From: an uncultured Porphyromonadaceae bacterium
GTDB lineage: Bacteria; Bacteroidota; Bacteroidia; Bacteroidales; Muribaculaceae
Direction of reading: 5' to 3'
Assembly: GCA_905212215.1 (NCBI GenBank)
Contig: CAJMDR010000083.1
Span: 1-7,752, forward strand
DNA length: 7,752 nucleotides
The position numbers and the translations under genes are program-made. The notes under the pieces are model-generated. The model had not been told where the DNA came from. It saw only the letters and a list, made by a program, of their open reading frames with translations, and did no database searches. Shown in pieces: positions 6,806-7,752 of the stretch (position 1 is the stretch's first letter; every line of letters starts with the position of its first letter).

Positions 6806-6819
6806 AAAGTCCACTTTTC
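6804..6819 (+). terminator. Weak stem-loop at the menA stop codon, possible terminator
   Basis: GAAAAGT (6804-6810) and ACTTTTC (6813-6819) are exact inverse repeats around CC, overlapping the menA stop. The stem is short and A/T-rich, and the following tail is only moderately T-rich. It could mark the end of the upstream transcript just before the rpmH promoter, but its stability is doubtful. Confidence 0.3.
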
Positions 6820-6838
6820 TGACAATTATTTTCAAATG

Positions 6839-6870
6839 TTTGGTCACTTGAAAATCTTTTACTACCTTTG
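6839..6870 (+). promoter_or_regulatory. Consensus Bacteroidota promoter for rpmH
   Basis: TTTG (6839-6842), a 20-base spacer and TACCTTTG (6863-6870) match every fixed position of the Bacteroidota promoter consensus. Transcription would start near 6875-6877, leaving a leader of about 38 bases before the rpmH ATG at 6914. This fits strong independent expression of a ribosomal protein gene. Confidence 0.8.
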
Positions 6871-6913
6871 CACTCCGAAAATAAGTAACTAAAAATTCAT
6901 ACTACATACAACG

Positions 6914-7069
6914 ATGAAAAGAACATTCCAACCCTCCAACCGCAGGAGAGTAAACAAGCATGGCTTCCGCGAGAGAATGGCTACCAAGAACGGTCGCAAA
7001 GTGCTCGCTCGCCGTCGTGCTCATGGTCGCGCTTCACTTTCCGTAAGCGACAACATCGCCGGCAAGTAA
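6914..7069 (+). CDS. rpmH: 50S ribosomal protein bL34
   Basis: This short gene encodes 51 residues: [20 protein letters not shown], then [20 protein letters not shown] and [11 protein letters not shown]. The family signature KRTFQPS-RRR-x3-HGFR-x-RM-x-T-x2-GR-x-VL-x2-RR-x2-GR is complete, and the protein is strongly basic, as expected for a component that binds 23S rRNA in the large subunit. The eight residues after the core (SVSDNIAGK tail) are a modest C-terminal extension of the kind I expect in Bacteroidota. There is no Shine-Dalgarno sequence before the ATG; the leader is A-rich. It has its own promoter and downstream hairpins. No rnpA or dnaA, the partners of rpmH in many bacteria, lies beside it. 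Confidence 0.97.
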   Translation: MKRTFQPSNRRRVNKHGFRERMATKNGRKVLARRRAHGRASLSVSDNIAGK

Positions 7070-7081
7070 AAGCTAACGGTT

Positions 7082-7103
7082 GAGTCTTAAGATTTTAGGA
7101 CTC
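7082..7103 (+). other. Hairpin just after rpmH
   Basis: GAGTCTTAA (7082-7090) can pair with TTAGGACTC (7095-7103) across a GATT loop, giving a 9-bp stem with one G-U pair. No T-run follows, so it looks more like a 3'-end-protecting or processing hairpin than a factor-independent terminator. Confidence 0.5.
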
Positions 7104-7129
7104 TATCGAATTTGCCATAGTATCAATAT

Positions 7130-7163
7130 AGACCTTACACCGCTTATGCAGTGCGAGGTCTTT
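7130..7163 (+). terminator. Probable intrinsic terminator of rpmH
   Basis: AGACCT (7130-7135) pairs with AGGTCT (7156-7161). Inside, CAC (7138-7140) pairs with GTG (7151-7153) and GC (7142-7143) with GC (7148-7149) around a TTAT loop, with two mismatches. TTTGTT follows. The shape fits a terminator for the rpmH transcript, though the U-tract is short. Confidence 0.5.
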
Positions 7164-7263
7164 GTTGGTGTCTTGAAGTCTATAAATCCAGATTCCCGGA
7201 ATCTCTCACTATATAATAGCATAGCTGGGAATACTGAAATTTGGGAATAACATAGCATGGAAA

Positions 7264-7297
7264 AAGAAAAGCCGGGCAGCGCTGCCCGGCTTTTCTT
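7264..7297. terminator. Strong bidirectional intrinsic terminator (34-bp perfect palindrome)
   Basis: The 34 bases are a perfect inverted repeat. The GC-rich core GCCGGGCAGC (7271-7280) is followed directly by its reverse complement (7281-7290). A-rich sequence stands on the left and T-rich sequence (TTTTCTT, 7291-7297) on the right, so it works as an intrinsic terminator on both strands. No protein gene ends just before it on either strand within the window. It therefore either backs up rpmH termination, ends an unseen small RNA from 7104-7263, or stops minus-strand transcripts entering from the right. Confidence 0.85.
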
Positions 7298-7318
7298 CAC
7301 TCTTTCATCTTTTATTAT

Positions 7319-7447
7319 CCGAAGTTCCTACAAAGAGGCATCGCGCCTACTGGTGGAAGTTTTTCGGACCAAAGACCGTAATAGGAACCTCAAATTAGAA
7401 AATAACTGACATGTAATTCATTTAGTTCCTAAGCAATCTTTTTAGGA
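7319..7447 (+). other. Candidate structured RNA element with alternative pairings
   Basis: This is a non-coding stretch in which GTTCCTA (7324-7330) is the exact reverse complement of TAGGAAC (7382-7388), closing a region of 51 bases. Inside, AGGC/GCCT (a small hairpin near 7336-7348) and TGGT/ACCA (near 7351-7372) can form. GTTCCTA occurs a second time at 7425-7431, where it can pair with the same TAGGAAC; the overlapping TCCTAA (7427-7432) can instead pair with TTAGGA (7442-7447). These choices exclude one another. No known RNA family is recognised: there is no T-loop motif for a tRNA and no RNase P, SRP or tmRNA signature. Strand and transcription are unknown. Confidence 0.3.
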
Positions 7448-7729
7448 GATTATAAACTGTCGTAAAGTATCTGAACCATAAAGCTCCAAAGCTTCTGACC
7501 TAAAACTGAAGTTCAGTACTCCCTAACCTAAAACCTAAACATCCAACAATTCTAACATCCCAAAAGATTTATACCTGACGGGCCCGAATGAAAACCAAGC
7601 TGCCCGCGGCACGCCTCTTTCATCGGTTTTTAACCCGTATATCATACCAACATACTCCCTCTCCAAAAAGTTCACCCCACTATCTCTTTATTCCCCTCCC
7701 TCCCTTCCGTTTCCTCTTTTGTTTCTGTG
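7448..7729. other. Non-coding stretch with no recognisable gene
   Basis: I find no convincing reading frame, tRNA, rRNA or repeat-flanked element here. Small hairpins are possible at 7481-7494 (AAGCT/AGCTT), 7505-7517 (ACTGAA/TTCAGT) and 7579-7606 (CGGGC/GCCCG). The part 7520-7545 repeats CCTAA-type words (CCCTAA, CCTAAAA, CCTAAA). The part 7650-7730 is strongly pyrimidine-rich on the plus strand. It may be a long leader or trailer, or decayed sequence. Confidence 0.5.
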
Positions 7730-7752
7730 CAAGAGGCTTGCCTCTTGTCTTT
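7730..7752 (+). terminator. Probable intrinsic terminator at the window edge
   Basis: CAAGAGG (7730-7736) pairs perfectly with CCTCTTG (7741-7747) over a CTTG tetraloop, followed by TCTTT up to the window end. On the minus strand the hairpin is not followed by a T-run, so it points to a plus-strand transcript that ends here. No plus-strand protein gene precedes it within about 660 bases. Confidence 0.6.

Noticed and set aside
7103..7300. Minus-strand 65-aa open frame starting in the palindromic terminator
   Set aside because: Its first residues are simply the translated terminator hairpin, and the rest shows no protein-like pattern or start context.
7324..7388. tRNA-like shape (7-bp closing stem, internal hairpins)
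   Set aside because: There is no T-loop GTTCGA-type sequence, no convincing D-arm or anticodon arm, and too few bases between the closing strands.

Overview
The window looks like chromosomal housekeeping DNA from a Bacteroidota bacterium, most likely a gut-type Bacteroidales (perhaps Muribaculaceae or a relative). The evidence is a PorQ homologue, lineage-typical DUF4923 and (partial) DUF362 proteins, a menaquinone gene, a Bacteroidota-type bL34, starts without strong Shine-Dalgarno sequences, and promoters of the form TTTG-N19-21-TAnnTTTG. The family name is inference.

Left third (1-2472), minus strand. In transcription order there is a TonB C-terminal-domain protein, the ribosome-assembly GTPase RsgA (GTG start overlapping the upstream TGA), a secreted DUF4923 protein with its own promoter, and two bases later the start of a gene that leaves the window and resembles the N-terminus of DUF362 proteins. 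A consensus promoter lies inside the 5' end of the TonB-domain reading frame and puts its usual ATG start in doubt.

Middle (2480-6805), plus strand, divergent from the left block. The order is porQ (type IX secretion outer-membrane protein), cmk (CMP/dCMP kinase), ispH (last step of the MEP isoprenoid pathway), tadA (tRNA A34-to-inosine deaminase) and menA (DHNA polyprenyltransferase). cmk and ispH are 8 bp apart, and tadA and menA overlap by 4 bp. The 91-bp ispH-tadA gap is filled mainly by seven degenerate 9-bp tandem units. IspH makes the C5 precursors from which the polyprenyl substrate of MenA is built, so these two genes are metabolically linked.

Right end (6806-7752). A short rpmH gene (51 aa, bL34) has a textbook Bacteroidota promoter and is followed by hairpins, one of them terminator-like. 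About 680 bp without any convincing protein gene follow. This stretch holds a 34-bp perfect palindrome that should be a very strong bidirectional terminator, a set of mutually exclusive GTTCCTA/TAGGAAC pairings suggesting a structured or switching RNA, a pyrimidine-rich tract, and a final hairpin with a U-rich tail at the window edge. I saw no mobile element, CRISPR array, tRNA or rRNA. I see no clear new multi-gene system; the 7070-7752 non-coding region is the best place to look for something undescribed.
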